Below are positions 30,134-39,481 of a DNA stretch of 64,000 nucleotides, piece after piece (the first letter of the stretch is position 1; each line of letters opens with the position of its first letter). Both the position numbers and the translations under genes were made by a program. Source of the stretch: Brevundimonas fluminis. GTDB taxonomy: Bacteria; Pseudomonadota; Alphaproteobacteria; Caulobacterales; Caulobacteraceae. The stretch is from positions 310,001-374,000 of the forward strand of contig NZ_RQWJ01000002.1 in the NCBI RefSeq assembly GCF_003934285.1. The letters run 5' to 3'. The notes below the pieces were generated by a model. That model searched no databases, was not told the DNA's origin, and saw nothing but the letters and a program-made list of their open reading frames with translations.

Positions 30134-30688
30134 ATGATGAATTCCAGCTTCCCGGACTGGCACGGCACGACCATCCTCGCGGTGCGCAAGGACCGCCGCA
30201 CGGTCATCGCCGGCGACGGCCAGGTCTCGATGGGTCCGACCATCGTCAAGGGCGCGGCGCGCAAGGTCCGCGTGCTGGCAGGCGGCAGAGTGCTGGCGGG
30301 CTTCGCCGGGGCCACGGCCGACGCCTTCACCCTGATCGAACGGCTGGAGGCGAAGCTGGAGCAGTTCCCCGACCAGCTGGCCCGCGCCTGCGTCGATCTG
30401 GCCAAGGACTGGCGCACCGACCGCTACTTGCGGCGCCTCGAGGCCATGCTGCTGGTCGCGGACAGGACGTCGATCTACACGGTCACCGGCGTCGGCGACG
30501 TGCTGGAGCCCGAGCACGGCGTGGCCGCGGTCGGCTCCGGCGGGAACTTCGCCCTCGCCGCCGCGCGCGCCCTGATCGAGAACTCCGACCTGGACGCCGA
30601 GACCATCGCCCGCAAGTCCATGGCCATCGCGGCCGAGGTCTGCGTCTACACCAACGGCAATCTGACGGTGGAGACGCTGGAGGGCTGA
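30134..30688 (+). CDS. hslV: ATP-dependent protease proteolytic subunit HslV
   Basis: A 184-residue N-terminal-threonine protease (proteasome-like) that forms the inner double ring of the HslUV complex. The propeptide ends at HG, and the catalytic Thr12 starts the mature chain ([10 protein letters not shown]). Further family blocks are [47 protein letters not shown] and the end region [13 protein letters not shown]. Two ATGs in a row (30134, 30137) could start it. The partner hslU lies 985 bases downstream, separated by one unrelated gene. Confidence 0.95.
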   Translation: MMNSSFPDWHGTTILAVRKDRRTVIAGDGQVSMGPTIVKGAARKVRVLAGGRVLAGFAGATADAFTLIERLEAKLEQFPDQLARACVDLAKDWRTDRYLRRLEAMLLVADRTSIYTVTGVGDVLEPEHGVAAVGSGGNFALAAARALIENSDLDAETIARKSMAIAAEVCVYTNGNLTVETLEG

Positions 30689-30741
30689 CCCCTACCGCGA
30701 ATTCACCTGACAGCCGGCGCCCTTCGCGTCTTCATGGGGGC

Positions 30742-31653
30742 ATGCGCGCGCTCGCCCTGGCCCTCGCCCTGTCCCTTCCGGCCGTCGCGGCGGCCCAGAC
30801 CCCCGACGCGGCGGAGGTGGTCGCGGCCGAGCGGGCCTTCGCGGCCGACTATCCCGGCCTCGGTATGGGCGCCAGCTTCCGGAAATGGGCTGAGCCCGGC
30901 GCGATCATGATCGCGGGCGGCCGCGCCCAGACGGTGGAGCAGGTGTTCCCTCCCGAGGCGCCGCCTGACCCGCAGGAACCGCTTCTGGAATGGTGGCCCA
31001 ATTTCGCCGGCATCTCCCGCTCGGGCGACCTCGGCTTCACCACCGGCGGCGTGTCCGTGAACGGCGAGCGCGCCGGGCACTATTTCACGGTCTGGCGCAG
31101 ACAGCCGGACGGAAGCTGGAAGTGGGTCTACGACGGCGGTGCGGGCGCCTCGGCCGCCGATGTTCCGGGGCGAGACAGCGAGCCGGAGTTGCTGCCGCTC
31201 GGGCCTGAATTCGTCATGGTCTGGAGCCCGCGGGACGGCTCCAATCTTTCCACCATCGCCATGCGCGACGTGCGGGAGATGGAGGCTCAACTGGCGCGCG
31301 CCGTCGCTCGTGACCAGGTCGAGGCCCATCTTGCGGTGCTGGCGGATCGGGGCCGCGTCTATGTCGCGCCGTTGGCCCCGGCCGTCGGTCCGGCTGCGGC
31401 GGCCTCCAGCCTCAAGGCGTGGCCCGAGACGTTCGAAGTCGGCCCCATGGAGGGCGGTGGCGCGTCGGAGGCGGGAGATCTGGTCTGGACCTATTCGCCT
31501 GCGCTGTGGTCGCACGAGGAGCAGCCGCGAACGGGACATTTCGTCCGGCTATGGCAGCGACAGGACGCGGGCTGGAAGCTGGTGCTGGTCCAGCTCATCT
31601 TCGGTCCGCCGCCTCCGCCTCTTCTCGTGGCGCCCCCTCCCCCCGGAAGCTGA
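30742..31653 (+). CDS. Secreted DUF4440/SnoaL-like protein between hslV and hslU
   Basis: A 303-residue protein with a Sec signal peptide ([19 protein letters not shown]). The mature region seems to hold two NTF2-like halves: residues about 25-130 ([20 protein letters not shown], ending [15 protein letters not shown]) and about 165-290 (ending [18 protein letters not shown]). The W-x-W-x-x-V-x-D type endings are typical of DUF4440/SnoaL folds. The C-terminus is a short proline run ([13 protein letters not shown]). The function is unknown. Its place between hslV and hslU is unusual, because HslUV is cytosolic while this protein is exported. It ends 19 bases before hslU. Confidence 0.75.
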   Translation: MRALALALALSLPAVAAAQTPDAAEVVAAERAFAADYPGLGMGASFRKWAEPGAIMIAGGRAQTVEQVFPPEAPPDPQEPLLEWWPNFAGISRSGDLGFTTGGVSVNGERAGHYFTVWRRQPDGSWKWVYDGGAGASAADVPGRDSEPELLPLGPEFVMVWSPRDGSNLSTIAMRDVREMEAQLARAVARDQVEAHLAVLADRGRVYVAPLAPAVGPAAAASSLKAWPETFEVGPMEGGGASEAGDLVWTYSPALWSHEEQPRTGHFVRLWQRQDAGWKLVLVQLIFGPPPPPLLVAPPPPGS

Positions 31654-31672
31654 GCGCGCCTATCTGCGGGAC

Positions 31673-32968
31673 ATGACAGACCTTTCCCCCCGCGAGATCG
31701 TCTCCGAACTGGACCGCCACATCGTCGGTCAGGCCGACGCCAAGCGCGCCGTCGCCGTGGCCCTGCGCAATCGCTGGCGCAGGAAGCGGGTCGACCCGGC
31801 CCTGCGCGACGAGGTGACGCCCAAGAACATCCTGATGATCGGCCCCACGGGCGTGGGCAAGACCGAGATCGCGCGGCGTCTCGCGAAGCTGTCGGGGGCG
31901 CCCTTCATCAAGGTCGAGGCGACGAAGTTCACCGAGGTCGGCTACGTCGGCCGCGACGTGGACCAGATCATCCGCGACCTGGTCGAGGCCGCGCTGGTCA
32001 TGGTGCGCGACCGCCGTCGCGCCGACGTACGGGCCAGGGCGGAGGCCGCGGCGGAGGAGCGCATCCTCGACGCGCTCGTCGGACCGGGCGCCCAGCCGGC
32101 GACCCGCGACAGCTTTCGCACCAAACTCCGGGCCGGCCAGATGGACGACAAGGAGATCGAGATCGCGCTGGCCGACACCGCCTCGCCGATCCAGGGCATG
32201 GACCTGCCCGGCGGCAACGTCGGTCTGCTGAACCTGTCCGAAATGCTGGGCAAGCTGGGCGGCGGCCGCACGAAGACGGTCCGCACCACCGTCCGCGAGG
32301 CCGTCGCGCCGCTGACGTCGGAAGAGGCCGACAAGCTGCTGGATCAGGACAGCCTGACGCGCGAGGCGGTGACGCTGGCCGAGCAGGAAGGCATCGTCTT
32401 CCTCGACGAGATCGACAAGGTCGCCGCCCGGTCCGAGGCGCGCGGCGCCGACGTGTCGCGCGAGGGCGTCCAGCGCGACCTGCTGCCCCTGATCGAGGGC
32501 ACGACCGTCTCGACTAAGTACGGCCCGGTGAAGTCGGACCATGTGCTGTTCATCGCCTCGGGCGCCTTCCATGTCGCCAAGCCCAGCGACCTGCTGCCCG
32601 AACTCCAGGGTCGCCTGCCCATCCGCGTCGAACTGCGCGCTCTGACGCGCGAGGACTTCGCCCGCATCCTGACCGAGCCCGAGGCCAATCTGATCCGCCA
32701 GAACCAGGCCCTGATGGCCACCGAAGGCGTCGACCTGACCTTCACGGACGAGGCGATCGAGGCCCTCGCCGACGCCGCCGTGGCCGCCAACACCGCGGTG
32801 GAGAACATCGGCGCCCGCCGGCTCCAGACGGTGGTCGAGCGCGTGCTGGAAGAGCTCAGCTTCAACGCCCCGGACCGCTCCGGCCCCTTCGTGGTCGACG
32901 CCGACCTGGTCCGCGCGCGCGTCGCCGATCTGGCGAAGGACGCCGACCTCGGCCGCTACATTCTCTAG
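31673..32968 (+). CDS. hslU: ATP-dependent protease ATPase subunit HslU
   Basis: A 431-residue AAA+ unfoldase that feeds substrates to HslV. The Walker A site is [20 protein letters not shown], Walker B is [11 protein letters not shown], the pore motif is [12 protein letters not shown], and the C-terminus LGRYIL is the peptide that docks into HslV. The intermediate (I) domain spans about residues 110-235. I chose the ATG at 31673; the frame stays open to 31139 but only as an overlap with the preceding gene. Its TAG stop overlaps the stop of the convergent oxygenase gene in a shared CTAG. Confidence 0.96.
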   Translation: MTDLSPREIVSELDRHIVGQADAKRAVAVALRNRWRRKRVDPALRDEVTPKNILMIGPTGVGKTEIARRLAKLSGAPFIKVEATKFTEVGYVGRDVDQIIRDLVEAALVMVRDRRRADVRARAEAAAEERILDALVGPGAQPATRDSFRTKLRAGQMDDKEIEIALADTASPIQGMDLPGGNVGLLNLSEMLGKLGGGRTKTVRTTVREAVAPLTSEEADKLLDQDSLTREAVTLAEQEGIVFLDEIDKVAARSEARGADVSREGVQRDLLPLIEGTTVSTKYGPVKSDHVLFIASGAFHVAKPSDLLPELQGRLPIRVELRALTREDFARILTEPEANLIRQNQALMATEGVDLTFTDEAIEALADAAVAANTAVENIGARRLQTVVERVLEELSFNAPDRSGPFVVDADLVRARVADLAKDADLGRYIL

Positions 32969-33675
32969 GCCGCGGGCGGCGGCGTCGTCCGCCACCAGCC
33001 GGTGACCGAGAACCGTGGGACCGGCGCGAAGTCGGCGACCTGGGTCACCAGATGCGGCTGGGGCACGCGGAACACATTCAGCGTGCCGAAAGCGGGCACG
33101 AATGCCTCCGACACCTCCGTCCAGTCGTCGAGAAAGGCCAGCAGTCCCCCCCACTCGACGCGCCAGCGCGGCGTCAGGTTCAGGACGTAGGCGTACAGTC
33201 GCCCCGCGTCCTCGTGCCGGTCGTCGTGACCGTTCAGGAAGTGGCCGGGCAGATAGCGCGTCGCCTGGGCGTCGACGTAGGCGATGCGGTCGTCTCCGGT
33301 CAGCGCGTGCGCCCAGTCCCGCCACTCCGCTCCGTTGAAGAGGTCGTGCAGCCCGTCCAGCGGCGCGGGAAGGGTCAGGCCCATCGCCCGGGCCTGACCC
33401 AGCCGCAGGCGGTCGTAGATGAACTGGAATCCCTCGGCGGCCTCCTGATGCACCATGGCGACCAGCCGCGCCTTCTCCACCGGATCCTGGGCGTCGAAGA
33501 CGGCGGCGGGCACGTCGGTGCCGAAGGGCGTGCGGATGGCCCGGTTCCAGACCATGTCGGGACCGGCCAGCGCCGCGTGCAGGCCGCGGGTCATCTCCTC
33601 GCCCAGCGGCATCTCGACCCGCACGCGGCCGGTCGCGGCCAGCCGCTCCACCGCCTCGGCCGGCGGCGGCGTCAT
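32965..33675 (-). CDS. 2-oxoglutarate/Fe(II)-dependent oxygenase (prolyl-hydroxylase-like)
   Basis: A 236-residue protein of the 2OG-Fe(II) dioxygenase superfamily. The iron ligands can be read as His150 and Asp152 ([10 protein letters not shown]) and His208 (PQPHLV), with Arg221 (RFSVTGWWR) for 2-oxoglutarate; the strand pattern [21 protein letters not shown] is typical of the prolyl 4-hydroxylase/Ofd1 group. The substrate may be a ribosomal or other protein, but this is open. The start overlaps the stop of the upstream quinone oxidoreductase gene by four bases (ATGA), so the two are co-translated. The stop is shared with hslU in a CTAG. Confidence 0.87.
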   Translation of the reverse strand: MTPPPAEAVERLAATGRVRVEMPLGEEMTRGLHAALAGPDMVWNRAIRTPFGTDVPAAVFDAQDPVEKARLVAMVHQEAAEGFQFIYDRLRLGQARAMGLTLPAPLDGLHDLFNGAEWRDWAHALTGDDRIAYVDAQATRYLPGHFLNGHDDRHEDAGRLYAYVLNLTPRWRVEWGGLLAFLDDWTEVSEAFVPAFGTLNVFRVPQPHLVTQVADFAPVPRFSVTGWWRTTPPPAA

Positions 33676-34670
33676 TCCACCGTGACCACGATCTTGCCCA
33701 GCGCCGAGCGGTCGCCCAGCGCCCTGATGGCGTCGGCGGCCCTCTCCAGCGGGAAGGTGCGGCTGACGCGCGGCTTGATCCTGCCCTCGCTCCAGAACCG
33801 CATCAGATCCGCCACATTGGCGGCGTGACCCGCCGGATCGCGCATCACCGCGGCGCCCCAGAAGACGCCGACCACCGACACCGACTTCAGCAGGGTCAGG
33901 TTCAGCGGCAGACTGGGGATGCCCGCCGGGAATCCCACGACCAGATATCGCCCGCCCCAGTCCATGGCCCGCAGCGCCGGCTCGGCGTAGTCGCCGCCCA
34001 CCGCGTCATAGACGACGTCGGCGCCGTCGCGTCCGCTGGCCAGCTTCAGCTCTCCCGACAGCTCCTTTTGCGCCGCCTTGTCCATGGGGCCGGTCGGGTA
34101 GATGAGGCCGTTGTCGGCGCCCGCCTCGAGCGCGAACTGCACCTTGTCGTTGGTCGACGCCGCGGCGATCACGTGCGCCCCCATCGCCTTGCCCAGCTCG
34201 ACCGCCGCCACCCCCACGCCGCCGGCCGCGCCCAGCACCAGAAGGCTTTCGCCCGCCTTCAGCTGCGCCCGGTCCTTCAGCGCGTAGTAGCTGGTGCCGT
34301 AGGTCATCAGCAGGGCCGCGCCCTCCTCGAACGACATGCCGTCGGGCATCTTCACCACGGAGTCGGCGCGCACCGCGATGCGCTCGACCAGGCCGCCCCA
34401 GCCCGGCACGGCGATGACGCGATCGCCGCGCTGGATCCCCTTCACGCCCTCGCCGACGGCGTCGACCACGCCCGCCACCTCGGCGCCCGGCGAGAACGGC
34501 CGCTGCGGCCTGAACTGATACCTGTCCTCGATGATCAGGGTGTCGGGGAAGTTGATCCCCACGGCCTTCACCTCGATCACCACCTCGCCCTTCAGCGGCG
34601 TGGGATCCAGCGCCTCCTCCACGACCAGGGTCTCGGGTCCGCCGGGGGCTTTGGACAGGACGGCGCGCAT
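33672..34670 (-). CDS. NADPH:quinone oxidoreductase-like MDR protein
   Basis: A 332-residue medium-chain dehydrogenase/reductase of the zinc-free quinone oxidoreductase type. It has the GroES-like N-terminal domain (VVIEVKAVGINFPDTLIIED, FSPGAEVAGVVDAVGEGV) and the nucleotide motif LLVLGAAGGVGVAAVELGKAMGA. The zinc-binding cysteines of alcohol dehydrogenases are absent. I chose the ATG at 34670; the frame stays open to 34754 but that part lacks domain similarity. It heads a two-gene operon with the 2OG oxygenase gene and diverges from the peptidase gene at 34757. Confidence 0.88.
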   Translation of the reverse strand: MRAVLSKAPGGPETLVVEEALDPTPLKGEVVIEVKAVGINFPDTLIIEDRYQFRPQRPFSPGAEVAGVVDAVGEGVKGIQRGDRVIAVPGWGGLVERIAVRADSVVKMPDGMSFEEGAALLMTYGTSYYALKDRAQLKAGESLLVLGAAGGVGVAAVELGKAMGAHVIAAASTNDKVQFALEAGADNGLIYPTGPMDKAAQKELSGELKLASGRDGADVVYDAVGGDYAEPALRAMDWGGRYLVVGFPAGIPSLPLNLTLLKSVSVVGVFWGAAVMRDPAGHAANVADLMRFWSEGRIKPRVSRTFPLERAADAIRALGDRSALGKIVVTVE

Positions 34671-34756
34671 GGGAATCCTTCGGCTTGCGTCGGGGAGGAG
34701 GCCGACGCTAACGGTCCCGCACGCTTCCGCAAAGGCCCGCTCCCGATGAGGCACGC

Positions 34757-35641
34757 ATGACCCGACCCGCCCTGATCCTCCACGGCGGCGCCGGCGCGCG
34801 CCGAAGCAAGGACTATTCGGCCGAGCGGGAACACATGGGCGAGGTCGTGGCCTGCATGGCCGAGCGGCTGAACGCCGGAGCGGCCGCGCTGGACGTGGCG
34901 GTCGAGGCGACGGTCCTGCTGGAGGACTCGGGCCTGTACGTCGCCGGGCGCGGCGGCTCGCCCAACCTCGCCGGCGCCTTCGAGCTGGACGCCAGCCTGA
35001 TGGACGGGGAGACGGGCAGGGTGGGGGCCGTCGCGGCCCTGCAGGGCTTCCGCAACCCGGTCGTCGCCGCCCGCGCCGTCATGGAGCGCACGCCGCACGT
35101 CCTGCTGGCGGGCGACGGCGCGGCCCGCTTCGCCGGCGCCCAGGGCCTGGCGCGCGTCGACGACGTCGACGCCTGGTTCACCCGCGCCGGACAGGGCGAG
35201 GACAACCACCCGCCGGGGACGCTGGCCCACGGCACGGTGGGCTGCTGCGTGCTGGACGACCGGGGCCGGCTGGCCGCCGCCACCTCGACGGCCGGCGTGT
35301 TCGGCAAGGCTCCCGGGCGCGTCGGCGACAGCCCGATCGTCGGCTGCGGCGTCTGGGCCGACGCAAGGGTCGCCGTGTCCTGCACGGGGCAGGGCGAATA
35401 CTTCATGCGCACGGTCGCGGCCGCCCGCGTCGGCTGGTCGGTCGAGGCCGGGGCTTCCGTGGGCGACGCCGCCCGCGCGGCCGTCGGCGTCGTGGGCGCC
35501 CTCGGCGGGGACGGCGGCCTCATCGCGCTGGACCGCTCCGGCCGCGTCGCCCACCCCTTCAACAGCCAGGGCATGAAGCGCGCCTGGCTGACCCCGGAAG
35601 GCGAGGTGCACGTGGCGGTGTTCGAGCAGGAAGCCGGCTAG
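34757..35641 (+). CDS. Isoaspartyl peptidase / plant-type L-asparaginase
   Basis: A 294-residue N-terminal-nucleophile hydrolase that is made as a precursor and cleaves itself before the catalytic Thr160 (LAHGTVGCCVLD). It also has the family motifs ALILHGGAGA, the GRVGDSPIVGCG loop and the CTGQGE substrate-binding segment. It should remove isoaspartyl residues from peptides and hydrolyse L-asparagine. There is no signal peptide. The TAG stop shares a CTAG with the convergent protease gene. Confidence 0.93.
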   Translation: MTRPALILHGGAGARRSKDYSAEREHMGEVVACMAERLNAGAAALDVAVEATVLLEDSGLYVAGRGGSPNLAGAFELDASLMDGETGRVGAVAALQGFRNPVVAARAVMERTPHVLLAGDGAARFAGAQGLARVDDVDAWFTRAGQGEDNHPPGTLAHGTVGCCVLDDRGRLAAATSTAGVFGKAPGRVGDSPIVGCGVWADARVAVSCTGQGEYFMRTVAAARVGWSVEAGASVGDAARAAVGVVGALGGDGGLIALDRSGRVAHPFNSQGMKRAWLTPEGEVHVAVFEQEAG

Positions 35642-36459
35642 GCCGACAGACAGACGACCTGGGCCACCCGCAGGTCCCGCCTCAGGGCGTCGGCCACGCG
35701 GCCGTAGTTGTCGGGCGTCACAGGCTCGCCCAGCGCAGGTTCGTCGGCACGCTGGATGCCCCGCACGGCCGGCAGGAAGGTGTCGGGCGAAGTGGTGTAA
35801 ACCCGTCCGCGCCGCGGGGCCTCCGCGATGGTCACGCCCACGACGTTGCCGAAGCGGTCCAGCGCCGGCGCGCCCGACAGGCCCGACAAGGTCCCCCGCA
35901 GACCGTCGGTCCGGGCGATCTCGGCCCAGGCCAGAACCGGCTCGTCCCGGGCCCCGCGGCCGCGCACCTTGAAGGTCTCGCGCCCCAGCAGCCGCGTCGT
36001 CACCTCGCCCGGACGGCCCTGCGGAAAGCCGGGGTGGAAGGCGCGCTGACCCAGTCGCAGGGGCAGGTCCGTCGGCACGTTCAGCGCCGGCGGTCCGCCG
36101 TCGGTCAGCAGCAGCGCCACGTCGGCGCCCGGCGCCAGCCGTACGTCCGCGGCGACGGCCCGTCCGCCCCCGACCACGATGGCCGGCCTGCGACAGCCCT
36201 CGACGACGTGCCGCGCGGTCACCCAGCGGCCCTCGCCGGCGATGGAGAAGGCGGTCCCGGCCGCCGGCTGAAACGGAATGTCGGGCGCGTTCACGGTCAC
36301 CGCCGCGTCGAACGGGGTCACGGGACCCAGCAGGGCGCCCTCGGCCTCCCCGGGCGGCGGCGGAGCGGGCGGGGTGTAGACGTCCTCGCGGACCGAGGCC
36401 GCGGCGACGGCCAGGGCCCCGATGACCGAGGCGTAGACCAGCCAGTCCGGAAGTTTCAT
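35638..36459 (-). CDS. Trypsin-like serine protease, membrane-anchored
   Basis: A 273-residue protein with an N-terminal hydrophobic anchor or signal (WLVYASVIGALAVAAAS), a proline-rich linker (PPAPPPPGEAEG) and a chymotrypsin-fold protease domain. The catalytic triad is His84 (TARHVVEGC), Asp113 (GADVALL) and Ser195 (LSGLSGAPALD). No PDZ domain follows, so it differs from DegP. It is probably periplasmic. It lies four bases downstream of the DUF350 gene, so the two form an operon. The substrate is unknown. Confidence 0.85.
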   Translation of the reverse strand: MKLPDWLVYASVIGALAVAAASVREDVYTPPAPPPPGEAEGALLGPVTPFDAAVTVNAPDIPFQPAAGTAFSIAGEGRWVTARHVVEGCRRPAIVVGGGRAVAADVRLAPGADVALLLTDGGPPALNVPTDLPLRLGQRAFHPGFPQGRPGEVTTRLLGRETFKVRGRGARDEPVLAWAEIARTDGLRGTLSGLSGAPALDRFGNVVGVTIAEAPRRGRVYTTSPDTFLPAVRGIQRADEPALGEPVTPDNYGRVADALRRDLRVAQVVCLSA

Positions 36460-36463
36460 CGTC

Positions 36464-36904
36464 TCAGGCCGACAGGGCGGCGGCCAGAACCAGCGCGGTC
36501 GCCAGCTTGGCCCCCACCAGCAGCACGGCGGCCGAGACCTCGCCGTCGCGGATGCGTTGCGGCAGACCGGTCAGGATCATGTCGACGATGCGGAAGGCCA
36601 GCAGCTGGATGACGACCGTCGCCAGCCCCCACAGGCCGATCTCGCGCAGGGAGGTCGAGGCCGTCAGGGAAACCGCCAGCGGGATCGCCAGACCGACGAG
36701 CACCCCGGCGAAGGCCACCGCGGCGGCGGCGTTTCCCTCGCGGATCAGCTCGATCTCCCTCCACGGCGTCAGCGCGGCATAGATGACCGCGCCCAGCACC
36801 AGCAGACCCAGCGTCGCCGCCAGATGCAGCAGCATGGTGGGGAAGCCGCTGGCGAAGGCCTGGACCTCGGCGCTGGCGAGCAGATCGGAGAGGAAGGATT
36901 CCAT
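36464..36904 (-). CDS. DUF350 family membrane protein
   Basis: A 146-residue protein with four hydrophobic helices (about 20-45, 62-84, 90-112 and 124-144), the pattern of the DUF350 family of small inner-membrane proteins of unknown function. I chose the ATG at 36904; the 28 codons upstream are basic and not conserved in character. It forms an operon with the trypsin-like protease gene. Together with that protease it may be an envelope quality-control pair, but this is inference. Confidence 0.82.
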   Translation of the reverse strand: MESFLSDLLASAEVQAFASGFPTMLLHLAATLGLLVLGAVIYAALTPWREIELIREGNAAAAVAFAGVLVGLAIPLAVSLTASTSLREIGLWGLATVVIQLLAFRIVDMILTGLPQRIRDGEVSAAVLLVGAKLATALVLAAALSA

Positions 36905-37027
36905 CGGAACGGGAGCCGGCGGCGCCCCAATGCGCCGGTTCCGGACATGCCTCAATCGCGCCTGAATCCGCAAGCGCCGCCGGGACACACCCGGTGACGG
37001 ATGATTACAGCGGGCGGATCAGCCGGC

Positions 37028-38182
37028 TTACGCGGCGTCCCGCTCGGCCTTTCTGAGCGCGCTGGCCCGCACCTTCTCGCTTTCGCTCTTCAGCTGACCG
37101 CACGCCGCCAGAATGTCCCGCCCACGCGGCGTGCGGATGGGGCTGGCGTAGCCGGCCTTGTTCAGGATGGCGGCGAACCGTTCGATGGTGGCCCAGTCGG
37201 AGCACTGGTAGTCGGTTCCCGGCCACGGGTTGAACGGGATCAGGTTCACCTTGGCCGGGATGCCCTGGATCAGCTTCACCAGCGCGCGGGCCTCTTCCGG
37301 GCTGTCGTTGACGCCCTTCAGCATGACGTATTCGAACGTGACCCGCCGGGCGTTGGACAGGCCGGGATAGGCGCGGATGCCGGCCATCAGCTGGTCCAGC
37401 GGGTACTTCCTGTTCAACGGCACCAGCACGTCGCGCAGGGCGTCGTTGGTGGCGTGCAGACTGATCGCCAGCATGGCCGCGGTGCGGTCGCCCAGCGCCG
37501 GCAGCTGCGGCACCACGCCCGACGTCGAGACCGTGATCCGGCGCCGCGACAGGGCGATGCCCTCGTTGTCCGAGATGATGTCGATGGCGTCGGCGACGTG
37601 GTCCAGATTGTACAGCGGCTCGCCCATGCCCATGAAGACGATGTTGGACAGGCGGCGGTCCTCCTTGGGCGACGGCCATTCCTCCAGGTCGTCGCGCGCG
37701 ACCTGGACCTGGGCCACGATCTCGGCGGCGGTCAGGTTGCGGACCAGCTTCTGCGTGCCGGTGTGGCAGAAGGTGCAGTTGAGCGTGCAACCGACCTGGG
37801 AGGACACGCACAGGGCGCCCGCGCGGCCGACGTCGGGGATGTAGACGGTCTCGATCTCGATGCCGGGCGCGGTGCGGATCAGCCATTTGCGCGTGCCGTC
37901 CTTCGACACCTGCCGCTCGACGATCTCGGGCCGGGCCAGGGTGAAGGCCTCGGCCAGTTTCGCCCGCGTTTCCTTGGCGACGTCGCTCATCATCGCGAAG
38001 TCGGTGACGCCGTAGTGGTGGATCCAGCGCCACACCTGACTGGCCCGCATCTTCGCCTTCTCGGGCGGGCAGACGCCCGCGTCGATCAGCGCCTGACGCA
38101 GGCCCTCGCGCGTCAGACCGGTCAGGTTGACGGGGGCGCTCGGCGCCGGCGTGGCGCGCGTCAGGTCGAGGGTCAGGCTCAA
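37028..38182 (-). CDS. rlmN: Dual-specificity 23S rRNA/tRNA adenine-C2 methyltransferase RlmN
   Basis: A 384-residue radical-SAM enzyme that makes 2-methyladenosine at A2503 of 23S rRNA and A37 of some tRNAs. The iron-sulfur motif is Cys132, Cys136 and Cys139 ([12 protein letters not shown]), the SAM loop is [13 protein letters not shown], and the second catalytic cysteine is Cys361 ([13 protein letters not shown]). The C-terminus is long and charged ([19 protein letters not shown]). The length and all landmarks are normal. The intervening 123 bases to the DUF350 gene hold no clear feature. Confidence 0.96.
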   Translation of the reverse strand: MSLTLDLTRATPAPSAPVNLTGLTREGLRQALIDAGVCPPEKAKMRASQVWRWIHHYGVTDFAMMSDVAKETRAKLAEAFTLARPEIVERQVSKDGTRKWLIRTAPGIEIETVYIPDVGRAGALCVSSQVGCTLNCTFCHTGTQKLVRNLTAAEIVAQVQVARDDLEEWPSPKEDRRLSNIVFMGMGEPLYNLDHVADAIDIISDNEGIALSRRRITVSTSGVVPQLPALGDRTAAMLAISLHATNDALRDVLVPLNRKYPLDQLMAGIRAYPGLSNARRVTFEYVMLKGVNDSPEEARALVKLIQGIPAKVNLIPFNPWPGTDYQCSDWATIERFAAILNKAGYASPIRTPRGRDILAACGQLKSESEKVRASALRKAERDAA

Positions 38183-38243
38183 GGAAGGTCGATCCGCGTT
38201 CGAGGAAGGCGGGGCTTATAGCACGAAAGGCGGCGAAGGCGTG

Positions 38244-38642
38244 TCAGCGCCCGCCCAGCCGCTTCAACGCCTCCCGCGCCAGTTCATGGTGCCGTTTTCG
38301 GACGTTGCCGCCCAGGGTCGCCAGCAGCGCCGCGAACACCGCCGCGTCGTCGGTGAAGCCGATGCCGGCGAAGATGTCCGGAATGGCGTCCACCGGCAGG
38401 ACGAAATAGGCCAGGGCCGCCAGCATGATCCCCTTGGCCGCCGTCGGCGTCTCCGGATCGCGCGCGGCGTACCAGACCGACAGGGCGCGGTCGGCGAAGG
38501 GCACGCGGCTGGCGACGCGGCGCATCTTGGGCCAGAAGCCGCGCGCCACACGGCGCTCGTTGACCTTCTGGACCGAGGGGACCAGCGCCCGCCTGGGGTC
38601 CAGCACCTCTTCCGGGTGGATCGGTTTGGCATCGGCGGGCAT
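38244..38642 (-). CDS. YkvA/DUF1232 family protein
   Basis: A 132-residue protein of the YkvA family. The conserved DUF1232 core lies at about residues 70-110 (AAKGIMLAALAYFVLPVDAIPDIFAGIGFTDD) and contains the family's P-x-D-x-I-P-D motif, probably a pair of short membrane-associated helices. The function is unknown. I chose the ATG at 38642 over the one at 38663 because the extra residues are not typical. It lies 61 bases upstream of rlmN and may be co-transcribed with it. Confidence 0.82.
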   Translation of the reverse strand: MPADAKPIHPEEVLDPRRALVPSVQKVNERRVARGFWPKMRRVASRVPFADRALSVWYAARDPETPTAAKGIMLAALAYFVLPVDAIPDIFAGIGFTDDAAVFAALLATLGGNVRKRHHELAREALKRLGGR

Positions 38643-38698
38643 GGCCGCTAAACCCTCGCGCAACTCAACGGTTCAGGCCGAACATAGGGACTCCTTCC

Positions 38699-39481
38699 AT
38701 GAAACTCGACGGGTCGATCGCGGCGGTGGTGACGGGCGGGGCCTCGGGGCTCGGCGAGGGCACGGCCCGGGCGCTGGCGGCGAAGGGCGTTAAGGTCGCC
38801 ATCTTCGACCTTAACGCTGAGCGCGGCGAGGCGATCGCGGCCGAGATCGGCGGGGTGTTCTGCGAGGTGAACGTCACCAGCGACGAGAGCGTCGCCGCCG
38901 GCTTCGCCAAGGCCCGCGCCGCGCACGGCCAGGAGCGCCTGACCGTCAACTGCGCCGGAATCGCCACGGGGCAAAAGACCGTCTCCCGCAATCGCGAGAC
39001 GCAGGAGCCGCGGGCCCACGACATGGCCCAGTTCGAGCGCACGGTGTCCATCAACCTGTTCGGCACCTTCCGCGTGCTGTCGCAGTCTGCGGCGGGAATG
39101 GTGACGCTGGACCCGCTCGAAGACGGAGAGCGCGGCGCGATCGTCAACACCGCCTCGGTGGCGGCGCAGGACGGCCAGATCGGACAGGCCGCCTATTCGG
39201 CCTCCAAGGGCGGGGTCTACGCCATGACTCTGCCGATCGCGAGGGACCTGATGAACGAGGGCGTGCGGGTCAACACCATCCTGCCCGGCATCATGTGGAC
39301 CCCGATGATGGCCGGCATGGACCAGAAGGTTCAGGACGCCCTGGCCGCGATGATCCCCTTCCCGAAGCGTCTCGGCACCCCGGCCGACTATGCGGCGCTG
39401 GCGATCCATCTGGCCGAGAACGTCTACATCAACGGCGAGTGCATCCGGCTGGACGGCGCGATCCGCCTGGCGCCGCGCTAG
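38699..39481 (+). CDS. SDR-family oxidoreductase (3-hydroxyacyl-CoA dehydrogenase type 2-like)
   Basis: A 260-residue classical short-chain dehydrogenase similar to 17-beta-HSD10. The cofactor motif is VVTGGASGLGEGTARAL, the structural motif is VNCAGIA, and the catalytic residues are Ser153, Tyr166 and Lys170 (AAYSASKGGV). An insertion with the SINLFGTFRVLSQSAAGMV helix is typical of this subgroup, which oxidises 3-hydroxyacyl-CoA in beta-oxidation or isoleucine breakdown. Codons 30-40 contain a perfect 12-bp inverted repeat and several unusual T-ending codons. The stop is shared with the DUF2794 gene in a CTAG. Confidence 0.88.
   Translation: MKLDGSIAAVVTGGASGLGEGTARALAAKGVKVAIFDLNAERGEAIAAEIGGVFCEVNVTSDESVAAGFAKARAAHGQERLTVNCAGIATGQKTVSRNRETQEPRAHDMAQFERTVSINLFGTFRVLSQSAAGMVTLDPLEDGERGAIVNTASVAAQDGQIGQAAYSASKGGVYAMTLPIARDLMNEGVRVNTILPGIMWTPMMAGMDQKVQDALAAMIPFPKRLGTPADYAALAIHLAENVYINGECIRLDGAIRLAPR
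38787..38817. repeat. Perfect 12-bp inverted repeat inside the SDR gene
   Basis: GCGTTAAGGTCG (38787-38798) and CGACCTTAACGC (38806-38817) are exact inverse complements around a 7-base spacer. The arms contain the half-site TTAAC of CtrA, but with the wrong spacing for a CtrA box. The repeat uses GTT, CTT and GCT codons, which are rare in this gene. Confidence 0.75.

Noticed and set aside
31139..31672. An N-terminal extension of HslU
   Set aside because: HslU homologues begin at MTDLSPREI (31673), and the extension overlaps the secreted protein gene in another frame.
38787..38817. A CtrA box in the SDR gene
   Set aside because: The TTAA and TTAAC elements are 17 bases apart, not 7, so it does not match the CtrA consensus. 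It is listed only as an inverted repeat.
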